Below are positions 56,176-64,000 of a DNA stretch of 64,000 nucleotides, one piece after another; the first letter of the stretch is position 1; every line of letters starts with the position of its first letter. The stretch is from CAVSRC01 sp963785065 (lineage in GTDB: Bacteria > Pseudomonadota > Alphaproteobacteria > Rhizobiales > Kaistiaceae). Under the pieces are notes generated by a model that was given only the letters and a program-made list of their open reading frames with translations, did no database searches and was not told where the DNA came from. The translations under genes and the position numbers were made by a program. The stretch covers positions 1,302,001 to 1,366,000 of the forward strand of contig CAWATX010000002.1 in NCBI GenBank assembly GCA_963785065.1, written 5' to 3'.

Positions 56176-56631
56176 TCAGGCCGGCCACTCCGGCAGGCCG
56201 AGGAATGTGATTCCGTAGCGGTCGCTGAGCTCCGCCATCGCCCCCGCGTCCTGCGGGATTCTGAGGTTGCGTGCCGCAACGTCGGGAAAGAACTGTTCGA
56301 ACCCACCGGGGGTGAGAACCGTTACGTTGCGGCCGGGCACCTCGCTGATGATGTGGAACGTGTGCGGCACGCCGCGCGGCAGGAAGATCGACTGTCCGGG
56401 CTTCAGGCGGCTGATCGTCCCGTCCAGCCACATCTCGTATTCGCCCTGGGTGACGTGGATCACCTCGTCCTCGTTGTGGTGGATGTGGATCGGCGGCCCG
56501 TTGCCGGCAGGCACTTCGGCCACGAACATGCCGACGATGCCGCCGCTGTCCCGGCGATCGACGGTTGTCGTATAGTGTCCCCCCAGCCAGGTGACGGTTT
56601 GCTTTGGGTTGCGTTCGGGTTTGGTGAGCAT
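56176..56631 (-). CDS. Cupin domain protein
   Basis: 151 residues of single-cupin fold. Motif 1 is IHHNEDEVIHVTQGEYEMW (G-x5-HxH-x3/4-E type) and motif 2 is FLPRGVPHTFHI. It could be a metal-dependent dioxygenase, isomerase or binding protein; the substrate cannot be inferred. It starts 122 bp from a divergent LysR gene, the classic layout of a regulator and its target. Confidence 0.9.
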   Translation of the reverse strand: MLTKPERNPKQTVTWLGGHYTTTVDRRDSGGIVGMFVAEVPAGNGPPIHIHHNEDEVIHVTQGEYEMWLDGTISRLKPGQSIFLPRGVPHTFHIISEVPGRNVTVLTPGGFEQFFPDVAARNLRIPQDAGAMAELSDRYGITFLGLPEWPA

Positions 56632-56719
56632 GCGCTTCGCGCTCCTTCGCTGTTGCCGACCGCCCGATTGCGGTGCGGTCCCCGTGGAAGGCGGCTGTAG
56701 CGTCGGGCTGTGTTTCGCG

Positions 56720-56753
56720 GAAATCGAATGATCGTATCGGGCCTATTCGTTTC
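56720..56753. promoter_or_regulatory. Inverted repeat in the LysR/cupin intergenic region
   Basis: GAAATCGAAT (56720-56729) and ATTCGTTTC (56745-56753) are near-perfect inverted arms ending exactly at the LysR start codon. LysR regulators bind such spaced palindromes and often repress themselves. The LysR gene has no ribosome site, so translation may start on a very short or leaderless mRNA. Confidence 0.35.
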
Positions 56754-57734
56754 ATGAATTTCGGTGCCGTCGACCTCAACCTGCTGCGCGTCTTCGACGC
56801 CATGATGTTGGAGCTCAACACCATGCGCGCCGGCGAGCGCGTGGGGCTCAGCCAGCCGGCGGTGTCCTCGGCGCTCGGCCGGCTCCGCCATATCGTCGGC
56901 GATGAACTGTTCGTGCGCGACGGCAACCGCATGGTGCCGACCGCCCGCGCCCTTCAGTTGAAGGAGCCGGTGCGCGCCGCTCTGCGCCAGATGGAGGATG
57001 CGCTCACCGCCATCGCCGGCTTTGATCCCGCAATCTCCGAGCAGGCCTTCGTCGTCACCGGTTCCGATTATTTCTCGACCCTGCTCATGCCGCGACTCGC
57101 CGGCCAGGTTGTGCCCGAGGCGCCGGGCGTCATTGTGCAGATGCTCGACCGGCCGAGCGGCGATCTCTTCCCCATGCTCAGCGATGGCACCTGCGACCTC
57201 GCCGTCGATCGCGACCGTGAGCCGCCCGAATGGATCGGGCGCCAGATGCTCTTCCAGTCATACATTCTGTGTGTCGCCGCCAAGGGTCATCCCGTCCTCG
57301 TGCAGCACAAGGTCCGGCCGGGCACGCGCATTCCGCCGGAGGTCTTCTGCGCTGTTCCGCACGTCCTCCTGTCCATGGATGGCGGCCGCACCGGCACCGT
57401 CGATGGCACGCTGAAGGCGCACGGCCTATCGCGCCGGGTAGCGGTGACCGTGCCGCACTTCCAGGCGGTGGCGCTCACCGCGGCGGCCAGCCCGCTCATC
57501 GGCAGCCTGCCGGTCCATTTTGCCCGTCACGCCGCCGCGCTCCTCCCGCTCGACCTCTACCTGCCGCCCTACGATCCGCCCAAGGCCGGCATCTGTCTTT
57601 ATTGGCACAAGCGACTGGATCGCGACCCGGCCACCATCTGGCTGCGTGCCCATGTCGCCCGCGCGCTCGATCTCGATCGGCATTTCCCGGCGCCGCCGGT
57701 GGGCCGCACCGACGCGACCGACTGGAGCGTGTGA
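56754..57734 (+). CDS. LysR family transcriptional regulator
   Basis: 326 residues. The winged HTH occupies residues 1-62, with VDLNLLRVFDAMM, GLSQPAVSSALGRLR and DELFVRDGNRMVPTARA. A periplasmic-binding-like effector domain fills the rest. The HTH is of the NodD/SyrM-like class with the spacing typical of that group. It is divergent from the cupin gene, which is its probable target. It converges with sthA, 8 bp between stops. Confidence 0.93.
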   Translation: MNFGAVDLNLLRVFDAMMLELNTMRAGERVGLSQPAVSSALGRLRHIVGDELFVRDGNRMVPTARALQLKEPVRAALRQMEDALTAIAGFDPAISEQAFVVTGSDYFSTLLMPRLAGQVVPEAPGVIVQMLDRPSGDLFPMLSDGTCDLAVDRDREPPEWIGRQMLFQSYILCVAAKGHPVLVQHKVRPGTRIPPEVFCAVPHVLLSMDGGRTGTVDGTLKAHGLSRRVAVTVPHFQAVALTAAASPLIGSLPVHFARHAAALLPLDLYLPPYDPPKAGICLYWHKRLDRDPATIWLRAHVARALDLDRHFPAPPVGRTDATDWSV

Positions 57735-57742
57735 ACCGGGGT

Positions 57743-59134
57743 CTAGCGCGGCCCCATGCGGTTATAGGCGTCGAGCGCGGCGACCTTGTAGCCCTCGGCC
57801 AGCGTCGGATAGTTGAAGGCGTTCTCGACGAAATAGTCGATGCCGCCGCCGAGATTGAGCACCGCCTGGCCGATGTGAATGAGCTCGGTGGCGCCCTCGC
57901 CGACGATGTGCGCGCCGAGCAGCCGGCGGTCGGCGAGCGCGAACAGCAGCTTCACCATGCCGTTTTCCAGCCCCATGATGTGGCCACGCGAGACCTCGCG
58001 CAGGCGCGCAATGCCGACCTCGTATCCGATGCCCTTTTCGCGCACCTGCGCCTCGGTCAGACCCACCGTCGATATCTCCGGCACGGCGTAGATGCCGTAG
58101 GGAAAATGCTCCGGCGCCACCGGCGTCGGCGCATCGAAGGCGTGGCAGGCGGCGATGCGCCCCTGCTCCATCGAGGTCGAGGCGAGGCTCGGAAAGCCGA
58201 TCACGTCGCCGGCGGCATAGATGTGCGGCACGCTGGTCTGGAAGGTCACCGGGTCGACCTTCAGCCGCCCGCGGCCGTCCGCCTCGAGTCCGCAGTTCTC
58301 CAGCCCCAGGTCCTTGGTCGCGCCCTGGCGACCGGCGGCATAGAGCAGCATTTCCGAGCGCACCTTGCGCCCGTCGGAGAGGAAGCTCACCGCATAGCCT
58401 TCTCCGTCCAGCTCCACCCGCTCGACATGGGCGCCGAGGCGGAACTGGATGCCGCGTTCCCTCAGATCGTGGACGAACTCGTCGATGATCTCGCGGTCGA
58501 TGAATTCGAGAAAGTCCTGGCGCGGCTCGATCACCGTCACCGGCACGTCGAGGGCCGAGAAGATGGTGGCGTATTCGATGCCGATCACGCCGGCGCCGAC
58601 CACCGTCAGGCTCTTTGGCACGCGCGGCTCCCGGGCGATCACGTCGCTGTCGAAGACGTTGCGGTCGTTGAAGGGGATTCCCGGCGGGTGGAAGGGTGCC
58701 GTGCCCACCGCGATGACGATCTTTTCGGCCTGGAATCCGTGTTCCTCGAGGTCGTTCCTGACCGTCAGGCAATGCGGATCGACGAAGCGCGCCACGCCGC
58801 CGAAAGTCTTCACGCCGTTGCGCGCGAACTGGTGCTCCAGCACCTCAATCTCGTGGTCGAGCGTCATGCGCAGGCGCACGCCCAGGTCCTTGCCCTCGAT
58901 GTCCTTCTTCACCCGGTAGGCGAGGCCGTAGAAGCCGCGCTCGCGCCAGCCGGAGAGGTTGAGCACGGTCTCGCGCAGCGTTTTCGAGGGGATCGTGCCG
59001 GTGTGCACCGAGACGCCGCCGACGCGCAGGCGGTTCTCGATGACCATGACGCTCTTGCCGAGCTTGGCGGCCTGGATGGCGGCGCGCCGCCCGGCGGGAC
59101 CGCTGCCGATGACGATGAGGTCGTACCCGTCCAT
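57743..59134 (-). CDS. sthA: Soluble (Si-specific) NAD(P)+ transhydrogenase
   Basis: 463-residue flavoprotein disulfide reductase homologue. The FAD loop is VIGSGPAGRRAA (residues 8-19). The segment where other members have the redox cysteines reads VSVHTGTIPSKTLRE, without the CxxxxC pair. That loss is the hallmark of SthA, which exchanges hydride between NADPH and NAD. The second nucleotide site is VVGAGVIGIEYA. The ATG at 59134 has GGGGGAAGGAC just upstream. It would balance the NADPH made by maeB and other enzymes. Confidence 0.93.
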   Translation of the reverse strand: MDGYDLIVIGSGPAGRRAAIQAAKLGKSVMVIENRLRVGGVSVHTGTIPSKTLRETVLNLSGWRERGFYGLAYRVKKDIEGKDLGVRLRMTLDHEIEVLEHQFARNGVKTFGGVARFVDPHCLTVRNDLEEHGFQAEKIVIAVGTAPFHPPGIPFNDRNVFDSDVIAREPRVPKSLTVVGAGVIGIEYATIFSALDVPVTVIEPRQDFLEFIDREIIDEFVHDLRERGIQFRLGAHVERVELDGEGYAVSFLSDGRKVRSEMLLYAAGRQGATKDLGLENCGLEADGRGRLKVDPVTFQTSVPHIYAAGDVIGFPSLASTSMEQGRIAACHAFDAPTPVAPEHFPYGIYAVPEISTVGLTEAQVREKGIGYEVGIARLREVSRGHIMGLENGMVKLLFALADRRLLGAHIVGEGATELIHIGQAVLNLGGGIDYFVENAFNYPTLAEGYKVAALDAYNRMGPR

Positions 59135-59198
59135 GTCCTTCCCCCGTTGCCTCCGCGGCATCGCCCCGGCGGCAGCATACACAAAGCGTCCATCAAGC

Positions 59199-59939
59199 TC
59201 ATGCAACCGGGAGGCCATGCCCGGACGGGGATTGCCCGCGATAGCCGGTGGGCAGCAGCCGCTCGGTGATGTTCTCCGCCGTCCACACGGCGCAGTCTTT
59301 CGCCCAGCGCGCCAGCTCGGTATGGCCGCGTCCGCCGGCCGAGATGGTCAGCGCCGTCTGGCGCGCGAGAGCAAAGGCGGCGACCGTCTCGGCCGAGCAC
59401 AGCTCTTCGCCATAGGCGGCGGCCAGCACCTTCAGCCGGCCGATCTGGGCCGCCGCGTCATATTCGTCATTGCCGAGATCGAGCCAGGCGAAGGCGGTGT
59501 AGCCGAGGTCCCACAGGCGCAGGCCCGGCCGCGCCGTATCGAAATCGATCATCGCCACCGGCATCCGCTCCCGGAACACCGCATTGGTCGGCGAAAAATC
59601 GTTGTGGCAGATGACCTCCGCCTGATGGGCTTTGGCGAAATTGGCATTGGCGTCGTGGAAGGCGCGTAGCAGCCGTGCCGCGGCGGCGATCTGTGCATCG
59701 TCGTAGGGGCCGAGATCGTCCGGCACGTCGCCAGGGAGGAAGCTCAGGATCTCGCGGCCCGCCTCGTCCAGCCCGAGAAAGCGCGGCGCGCCGGCGAAGC
59801 CGCGCTGCTCCAGATGCATCAGCAGGTCGTGCTGCAGCGTGTGGTCCGCGCTGACCGGCCGGCGCACCGTATCGCCGATCCTGACCACACCCTGCGTCAC
59901 CCGCCCGCCGGAAAGCGGCCGCTCCGTTTCGTCCGTCAT
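59199..59939 (-). CDS. Aminoglycoside phosphotransferase-like (APH/choline kinase fold) protein
   Basis: 246 residues from the ATG at 59939. The catalytic loop VICHNDFSPTNAVF (HxDxxxxN) and the metal loop VAMIDFDTARPG are intact, so it should be an active small-molecule kinase. The substrate could be a sugar, choline-like alcohol or drug, and a resistance role is not supported by anything seen. It starts 10 bp after the TetR gene on the same strand, so both are probably one transcript. Confidence 0.85.
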   Translation of the reverse strand: MTDETERPLSGGRVTQGVVRIGDTVRRPVSADHTLQHDLLMHLEQRGFAGAPRFLGLDEAGREILSFLPGDVPDDLGPYDDAQIAAAARLLRAFHDANANFAKAHQAEVICHNDFSPTNAVFRERMPVAMIDFDTARPGLRLWDLGYTAFAWLDLGNDEYDAAAQIGRLKVLAAAYGEELCSAETVAAFALARQTALTISAGGRGHTELARWAKDCAVWTAENITERLLPTGYRGQSPSGHGLPVA

Positions 59940-59949
59940 GGCGCAGATG

Positions 59950-60591
59950 TTAGCCGCCCGCTCCGCCGGCAAACAGCGCCCGCTCCGCCGTCTCGACGAT
60001 CCACCGCTCGAAGCGCTCCCGCCCCCAGCCCTGCTCAATCGCCAGCAGGCGGAACATGTCCGGGCCGATGAGCGCCCACAGCAGGTCGGTCGCCTCGCGC
60101 GCCGTCATGTCGGGCCTGAGCACGCCTGCCTCGTGCCAGGCCGCAACCACGGCGGAGAGGGCCGTGTGCCGGCGGCCCTCGCCCTCCGCCCACATGGCGC
60201 CGAGATCGGGCTCGACGCCGGAGACCGTGCGGGCGATGTCGATGAGGTCGATGCCGCCGGCATAGAAGCGTGCGGTGAAGGCGATGCGCGCCTCGAGCTG
60301 CCGGCGCGGATCGTCTGCTGCCTGCTCAAGCCTGGCGGTAAGGCCCGCGACATCCGCATCAGCCGCCATCTGGTCGAGCAGCGCGAACAGCAGGCCGCGC
60401 TTGGAGGCAAAGCCGGCATAGACCGTCTGCGGCGCGACATCGGCATCGCGCGCGATCGCCTCAATGGTGGTGGCGCCGTAGCCGTTCTCCACGAAGAGCC
60501 GGCGAGCACTGGCCAGAATCCGCCGACGCGTCTCCTCGGCCTGTCCGCGCCGGCGCGGCGAGCGATAGGTGCGTCGCTTGACTGTCGTCAT
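59950..60591 (-). CDS. TetR family transcriptional regulator
   Basis: 213 residues. The HTH is at about residues 20-66: ETRRRILASARRLFVENGYGATTIEAIA and VAPQTVYAGFASKRGLL in short blocks. The C-terminal ligand domain is divergent. It should repress its own gene and the divergent membrane protein through the palindrome at 60595. The basic N-terminal arm RRTYRSPRRRG may contact DNA. Confidence 0.93.
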   Translation of the reverse strand: MTTVKRRTYRSPRRRGQAEETRRRILASARRLFVENGYGATTIEAIARDADVAPQTVYAGFASKRGLLFALLDQMAADADVAGLTARLEQAADDPRRQLEARIAFTARFYAGGIDLIDIARTVSGVEPDLGAMWAEGEGRRHTALSAVVAAWHEAGVLRPDMTAREATDLLWALIGPDMFRLLAIEQGWGRERFERWIVETAERALFAGGAGG

Positions 60592-60594
60592 TTA

Positions 60595-60612
60595 ATTAGA
60601 GTAGGCCCTAAT
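60595..60612. promoter_or_regulatory. Candidate TetR operator
   Basis: ATTAG and CTAAT are perfect inverted 5-bp arms separated by 8 bp, in the 73-bp gap between the divergent tetR and membrane protein genes. It lies 4 bp from the tetR start codon. Size and position suit a TetR dimer. Confidence 0.45.
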
Positions 60613-60664
60613 GAATATGGTTCACTCATATGCAATCTAGCCTATCCCAGCAAAGGAAAACACC

Positions 60665-61228
60665 ATGCCGCCTTATCACCTTGCCCTTTTCCTGCACCTC
60701 CTCTGCCTCGTGCTCGCCGTCGTCGCGTCCTCGCTGGCGGCCTTCGCCCAGCTTCGCCTGCGCGCCGCCGCCACCGCCGGCGAGGCGGCCGGCTGGCTCG
60801 CGGTCGTTCGGCGGGTCGTGCGCATCTTCCCGGCCGCATCCCTCGGGCTGCTGGCGACCGGCGGCTACATGGCGTGGGCCACCGCCAACCTGTCGGCGCC
60901 GTGGGTGCTGGCCTCTTTCGTCGGCCTTGTTCTGATCAGCGGGCTCGGCGCCGGCGTCGAAGGCAGCCGCATGCGCGCGCTCGGCCGCGAAGTGCAGGCC
61001 GCCGGCCTCTCCGACAAAGCGCGGCGGCTGGTCCGCGATCCACTTGCCTGGAGCGCCAAGATGACGACGTTCACCCTGCTGGTCGCGATCATGTTCATCA
61101 TGACCGCCAAGCCGGCAGGCGCGGTCTGTGGCCTCATCCTGGCGGGAGCCATCGTCGCCGGGGGTCTGGCGGCCGTGCCCCTGTGGTCGACGCCGCGGAC
61201 CGAGGTTGCCGGGGTCGTGCCGCGCTAA
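60665..61228 (+). CDS. Four-helix membrane protein, DUF2269-like
   Basis: 187 residues with four hydrophobic helices (about 5-28, 53-90 in two segments, 135-155, 157-175). A His near the start (LALFLHLLCLV) and a charged loop between helices 3 and 4 recall DUF2269, but I am not certain of the family. The ATG has AAAGGAAAA upstream. It is divergent from tetR with a shared operator, so it is the probable regulated target, perhaps in stress or drug response. Confidence 0.72.
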   Translation: MPPYHLALFLHLLCLVLAVVASSLAAFAQLRLRAAATAGEAAGWLAVVRRVVRIFPAASLGLLATGGYMAWATANLSAPWVLASFVGLVLISGLGAGVEGSRMRALGREVQAAGLSDKARRLVRDPLAWSAKMTTFTLLVAIMFIMTAKPAGAVCGLILAGAIVAGGLAAVPLWSTPRTEVAGVVPR

Positions 61229-61244
61229 GGCGCCGTGAAAGGCT

Positions 61245-63419
61245 CTAACCGCCAAAAAGCTTCTGCAGGAAGCCGGTGATCGGGCCCGGACGCCGCCGCT
61301 GCGGGCCGACATTGCCGGGCGGTGCCGGCCTGCCCGGGCCTTGGTCGATCCAGCCGCCCTGCGGCATGGCGGGGCCGGCGGCGACCGCGCCGGGCGAGAG
61401 CGCCATGGGCGCGCCGGTGGCCACCGCATTGCCCGGGAAGGATTGCTGGCTCGCATAGACCATGTTGTGCGGATCGCCGAAATTGTAGTTGCCGGGCAGG
61501 TCGGCCACAGCCAGGCCCTGCAGCGCCGCGCTCATGAAGCGTTGCCAGGCGACCGCCGGCAGGCTGCCGCCGGTGGCGTGCTTGGTCGGCTTGTTGTCGT
61601 CGTTGCCGAACCACACGCCGGCCGTCAGCACGCCGGTGTAGCCGACGAACCAGGCGTCGCGGAAATCCTGCGAGGTGCCGGTCTTCCCGGCCACCGGCCA
61701 GCCGGCGATCTGCGCCTTGGTGCCGGTGCCGGCCGCCACCGTCTGCGACATCATGGAATTCATCATGCCGACATAGAGCGGGTCGATCACCTGGCCCGGC
61801 CCGGTGCCGCTGCGCTCATAGAGCACCTTGCCCTTGGCGGTCGTGATGCGCTTGATCGCGTAGGGGATGACCCCGCGCCCGCCATTGGAGAAAGGCACAT
61901 AGGCTGCGGTCAGCTCCAGCGGCGTCACCTCCGAGGTGCCGAGCGCGATCGACGGCGTCTCCATCAGCGGCGAGACGATGCCGAGCCGGCGGGCGGTGGC
62001 GGCGACGGCCGCCGGTGTCACCATCTCGGTGAGCTGCGCCGAGACCGAATTCAGCGAATCGGCGAGCGCCGTGCGCAGCGTCACCTGCCCCCTGTATTTG
62101 CGCGAATAGTTCTCCGGCTTCCACCCGGCGATCGACACCGGCTGGTCGACCATCACCAATTCCGGGATCATGCCGTCTTCCAGCGCGGTCAGGTAGACGA
62201 AGGGCTTGAAGGCCGAGCCCGGCTGGCGGTGGGCGTCGACCGCCCGGTTGAAGGGGCTGGTCTTGTAGTCATCGCCGCCGACCATCGCCTTGACCGCGCC
62301 GTTGGGGGCGATGGCGACCAGCGCCGCCTGGCCAACTCCATATTGCTTGCCGCCCTCGGCCAGCGTGTCGGAGATCGCCTTGTCCGCCGCCGTCTGCATG
62401 GCAAGATCGATGGTCGTGTCGACGATGATGTCCTGGTCGATCTGGCCGCCGACATATTGCGGCAGCAGGTTCATGACCCAGTCGGCGACATAGCGCCCGC
62501 TGCCGCCGGCAACGTCATGCACCGCCGTAACCGGCATCGACATGGCCAGGCTCGCCTGGCGGGGGGTGATGTAGCCGGCGGACTGCATGGCGGTGAGCAC
62601 CGTCTGCATGCGTGCTTCCGATGCCGCCGGGTGGGTCGCCGGGGAATAGTTGGCCGGCGCCTTCAGCATGCCGGCGAGCGTCGCCGCCTCGGCCAGCGTG
62701 ATGTTGCGCGCCGACTTGCCGAAATAGCGGTGCGCCGCGGCATCGACGCCATAGGCGCCGGCGCCGAGATAGACGCGGTTGAGGTAGAGCGCCAGGATCT
62801 GTTTCTTCGACAGGCGCATCTGCAGCCAGACCGCCAGGATCATCTCCTGCACCTTGCGCTCGAAGGTGCGCTCCGGCTTGAGGAACAGGTTTTTGGCGAG
62901 CTGCTGGGTCAGCGTCGAACCGCCTTCGACGATGTGGCCGGCCCTGAGGTTGACGATCGCCGCGCGCACCAGGCCGATCGGGTCGATGCCGAAATTCCAG
63001 TAGAAGCGCCGGTCCTCGATCGAGATCACCGCTTCCGGCAGATAGGGGGGCATCTGGTCGAGGCTCAGCGCCTCGCCGGCCGAATCGCCGTGGTTGGAGA
63101 TGAGCTGGCCGTCGGCGGCGAGGATGCGGACGTTTGCCGCGCGCGGCGGCACGCTCCAGTCGGCCATCGGCGGCAATTTCGAGGCGTAATAGGCAACCAC
63201 CGAGCCGACCAGCCCGATGCCGATGATGGCAACGACAGCCGTCCAGTGCAGCGCGGTGCGCATGGCGCCGCCGAGGAAGCCGATCACCGGCCCGTCGGCG
63301 CCGTTCTTCCGCCGCCGCTTGCCGCCGCGCTTCGCCGCCGGCTTGCGGCCCTTGCTGGCCTTGGCGCCTTTGCTGGTCTTCCGTGCTGCCAAGGGGTCGG
63401 TATCCTCGAACTCAGCCAC
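61245..63419 (-). CDS. Bifunctional class A penicillin-binding protein (PBP1A family)
   Basis: 724 residues from a GTG. A Lys/Arg-rich cytoplasmic tail (1-42) leads into one membrane helix (56-78). The GT51 glycosyltransferase domain has E135 in SIEDRRFYW and GGSTLTQQLAKNLFL (166-180). The transpeptidase has SxxK at S402-K405, SLN at 455-457 and KTGT at 579-582. It polymerises and crosslinks peptidoglycan in the periplasm. The C-terminus is a Pro/Gly-rich tail. It is shorter than E. coli PBP1a and lacks the OB insert. Transcription comes from the 287-bp gap to its right, where I see no other gene. Confidence 0.95.
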   Translation of the reverse strand: MAEFEDTDPLAARKTSKGAKASKGRKPAAKRGGKRRRKNGADGPVIGFLGGAMRTALHWTAVVAIIGIGLVGSVVAYYASKLPPMADWSVPPRAANVRILAADGQLISNHGDSAGEALSLDQMPPYLPEAVISIEDRRFYWNFGIDPIGLVRAAIVNLRAGHIVEGGSTLTQQLAKNLFLKPERTFERKVQEMILAVWLQMRLSKKQILALYLNRVYLGAGAYGVDAAAHRYFGKSARNITLAEAATLAGMLKAPANYSPATHPAASEARMQTVLTAMQSAGYITPRQASLAMSMPVTAVHDVAGGSGRYVADWVMNLLPQYVGGQIDQDIIVDTTIDLAMQTAADKAISDTLAEGGKQYGVGQAALVAIAPNGAVKAMVGGDDYKTSPFNRAVDAHRQPGSAFKPFVYLTALEDGMIPELVMVDQPVSIAGWKPENYSRKYRGQVTLRTALADSLNSVSAQLTEMVTPAAVAATARRLGIVSPLMETPSIALGTSEVTPLELTAAYVPFSNGGRGVIPYAIKRITTAKGKVLYERSGTGPGQVIDPLYVGMMNSMMSQTVAAGTGTKAQIAGWPVAGKTGTSQDFRDAWFVGYTGVLTAGVWFGNDDNKPTKHATGGSLPAVAWQRFMSAALQGLAVADLPGNYNFGDPHNMVYASQQSFPGNAVATGAPMALSPGAVAAGPAMPQGGWIDQGPGRPAPPGNVGPQRRRPGPITGFLQKLFGG

Positions 63420-63706
63420 GCGAGCGATCCGTTGCGGCCGGGCGATAGGGGCCCGGCAACGCCCCCGGTTCTGAAAAGCAAGGTAAATGCGGCGATTTAA
63501 GGGGCGGTTAATGGGGCGTTACGCCAAGCCGTTGATTTTTAAGGCTTTGTGTAGAAAGGCGGCGGCCGATAGGGCAGCCATCCGGCAACGAAGTTGCGAC
63601 TTCAGCGTCCCGGGTGTTCACGACCTGTTCGGGTTTGCGCGCCGGCAGGAGGCTGCCGCACTTTGACAGCTTCCCGTGGCCCGCTCCGACCTTTGCCCTT
63701 CCGCGT

Positions 63707-63925
63707 CTATTGCTTCGGGCACTGGTTGACGAAGGTCACCACCGCCCATGAGCCGTACCTGAGGGCGCGCTTGCGCAGCCAGCCGACGCTGTCCTTGAAC
63801 TGCGCGCGGCACCAGACGCCGTCGGACGTGTCGACGCAGGCGTTGCACAGTCGGTCCGGTGATGATGAGGTGCCGTTCTTTGGTTCAGGGGATGCGCAAT
63901 CGACATTCGGACACGACGGCACCAC
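63707..63925 (-). pseudogene. Cys-rich SH3-like C-terminal fragment, possibly frameshifted from the gene to its right
   Basis: 72 codons open from a GTG, with seven cysteines and a C-terminal block GVWCRAQFKDSVGWL, then RKRALRYG, that looks like the second half of a bacterial SH3 domain. The first half is missing. Two in-frame stops lie immediately upstream, while an adjacent frame carries a plausible protein up to 63885. A single indel would join the two. It may equally be a small separate gene overlapping its neighbour by 41 bp. Confidence 0.35.
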
Positions 63926-64000
63926 CGCTCATCACGTCCAGCACAATGTCGAGCTCGTCGCCTACGGCGAAAGAGAGGCCGACCTGGGCGACCGATCCGG
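63885..64000 (-). CDS. C-terminal end of an unknown protein, cut by the window edge
   Basis: 37 codons plus stop in a frame that enters from beyond the right edge: it includes VAQVGLSFAVGDELDIVLD and then VMSGGAVVSECRLRIP. Codon use fits the genome. The piece is too short to assign a family. It overlaps the SH3-like fragment in another frame. Confidence 0.4.
   Translation of the reverse strand, partial: GSVAQVGLSFAVGDELDIVLDVMSGGAVVSECRLRIP

Noticed and set aside
59199..59939. Antibiotic resistance gene (aminoglycoside phosphotransferase)
   Set aside because: Only the kinase fold is shared. Context and sequence give no support for a drug substrate.
63618..63848. A 76-codon minus-strand frame overlapping the SH3-like fragment
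   Set aside because: Arg-rich shadow frame without recognisable features. The adjacent frame carries the SH3-like block.

Overview
This is a high-GC chromosomal window from an alphaproteobacterium, almost certainly of the order Hyphomicrobiales (Rhizobiales). The evidence is the gene order and the protein families. The window carries dnaK-dnaJ-pmtA, maeB opposite mutS-glnD-murJ-trpS, then nfu-tsaB-rimI-fur-miaB-phoH-ybeY-corC-lnt-(XRE regulator)-metK-trmB, then rimP-nusA-ylxR-infB-rbfA-truB-rpsO-pnp, together with DUF2852 and poly(hydroxyalkanoate) depolymerase genes. I cannot name a genus from sequence alone. No rRNA, tRNA, insertion sequence, prophage or CRISPR array was seen.

Layout. Positions 1-6.3 kb (mostly minus strand) hold the start of dapB, small metabolic genes, and a chaperone unit dnaK-GNAT-dnaJ-pmtA with a heat-shock-like promoter. 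Positions 6.3-9.7 kb (plus) hold an aromatic amino acid decarboxylase, an AlkB dioxygenase, an exported unknown protein and a signal peptidase I. At 9.7-12.2 kb lies the NADP-malic enzyme maeB (minus). At 12.2-15.9 kb, wedged between maeB and mutS, is the most unusual gene of the window: a 1122-residue TIR / STAND-NTPase / transmembrane / coiled-coil / TPR protein, followed by a small membrane protein. Positions 15.9-38.7 kb are a long plus-strand housekeeping run (DNA repair, nitrogen signalling, murein export, tRNA and ribosome maturation, lipoprotein processing, SAM synthesis), interrupted by a few accessory genes such as a GH1 beta-glucosidase. Positions 38.8-50 kb hold a nitronate monooxygenase-like gene and the transcription/translation operon rimP through pnp. 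Positions 50-64 kb are mixed: a membrane diguanylate cyclase, phaZ, DUF2852, a secreted unknown, a metallopeptidase, two divergent regulator/target pairs (LysR/cupin, TetR/membrane protein), sthA, a kinase-like phosphotransferase, and a bifunctional penicillin-binding protein. A cut and possibly frameshifted gene sits at the right edge.

Working together. The rimP-pnp block makes and matures ribosomes and degrades RNA. It carries several RNA-level control structures: a terminator between promoter and rimP, a hairpin after rpsO, and a long imperfect hairpin in the pnp leader. The metK leader has two perfect 9-bp hairpins that cannot form at once, which looks like a switch. phaZ has a clean promoter with a TTGC-N3-GCAA palindrome at the expected transcription start, a good candidate for the polyester regulator PhaR. 

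The best candidate for a poorly described system is the TIR-STAND gene. The charge pattern around its single membrane helix predicts a cytoplasmic TIR and NTPase and an extracytoplasmic TPR sensor. That would be a transmembrane immune-type receptor inserted into an otherwise conserved core-gene neighbourhood.
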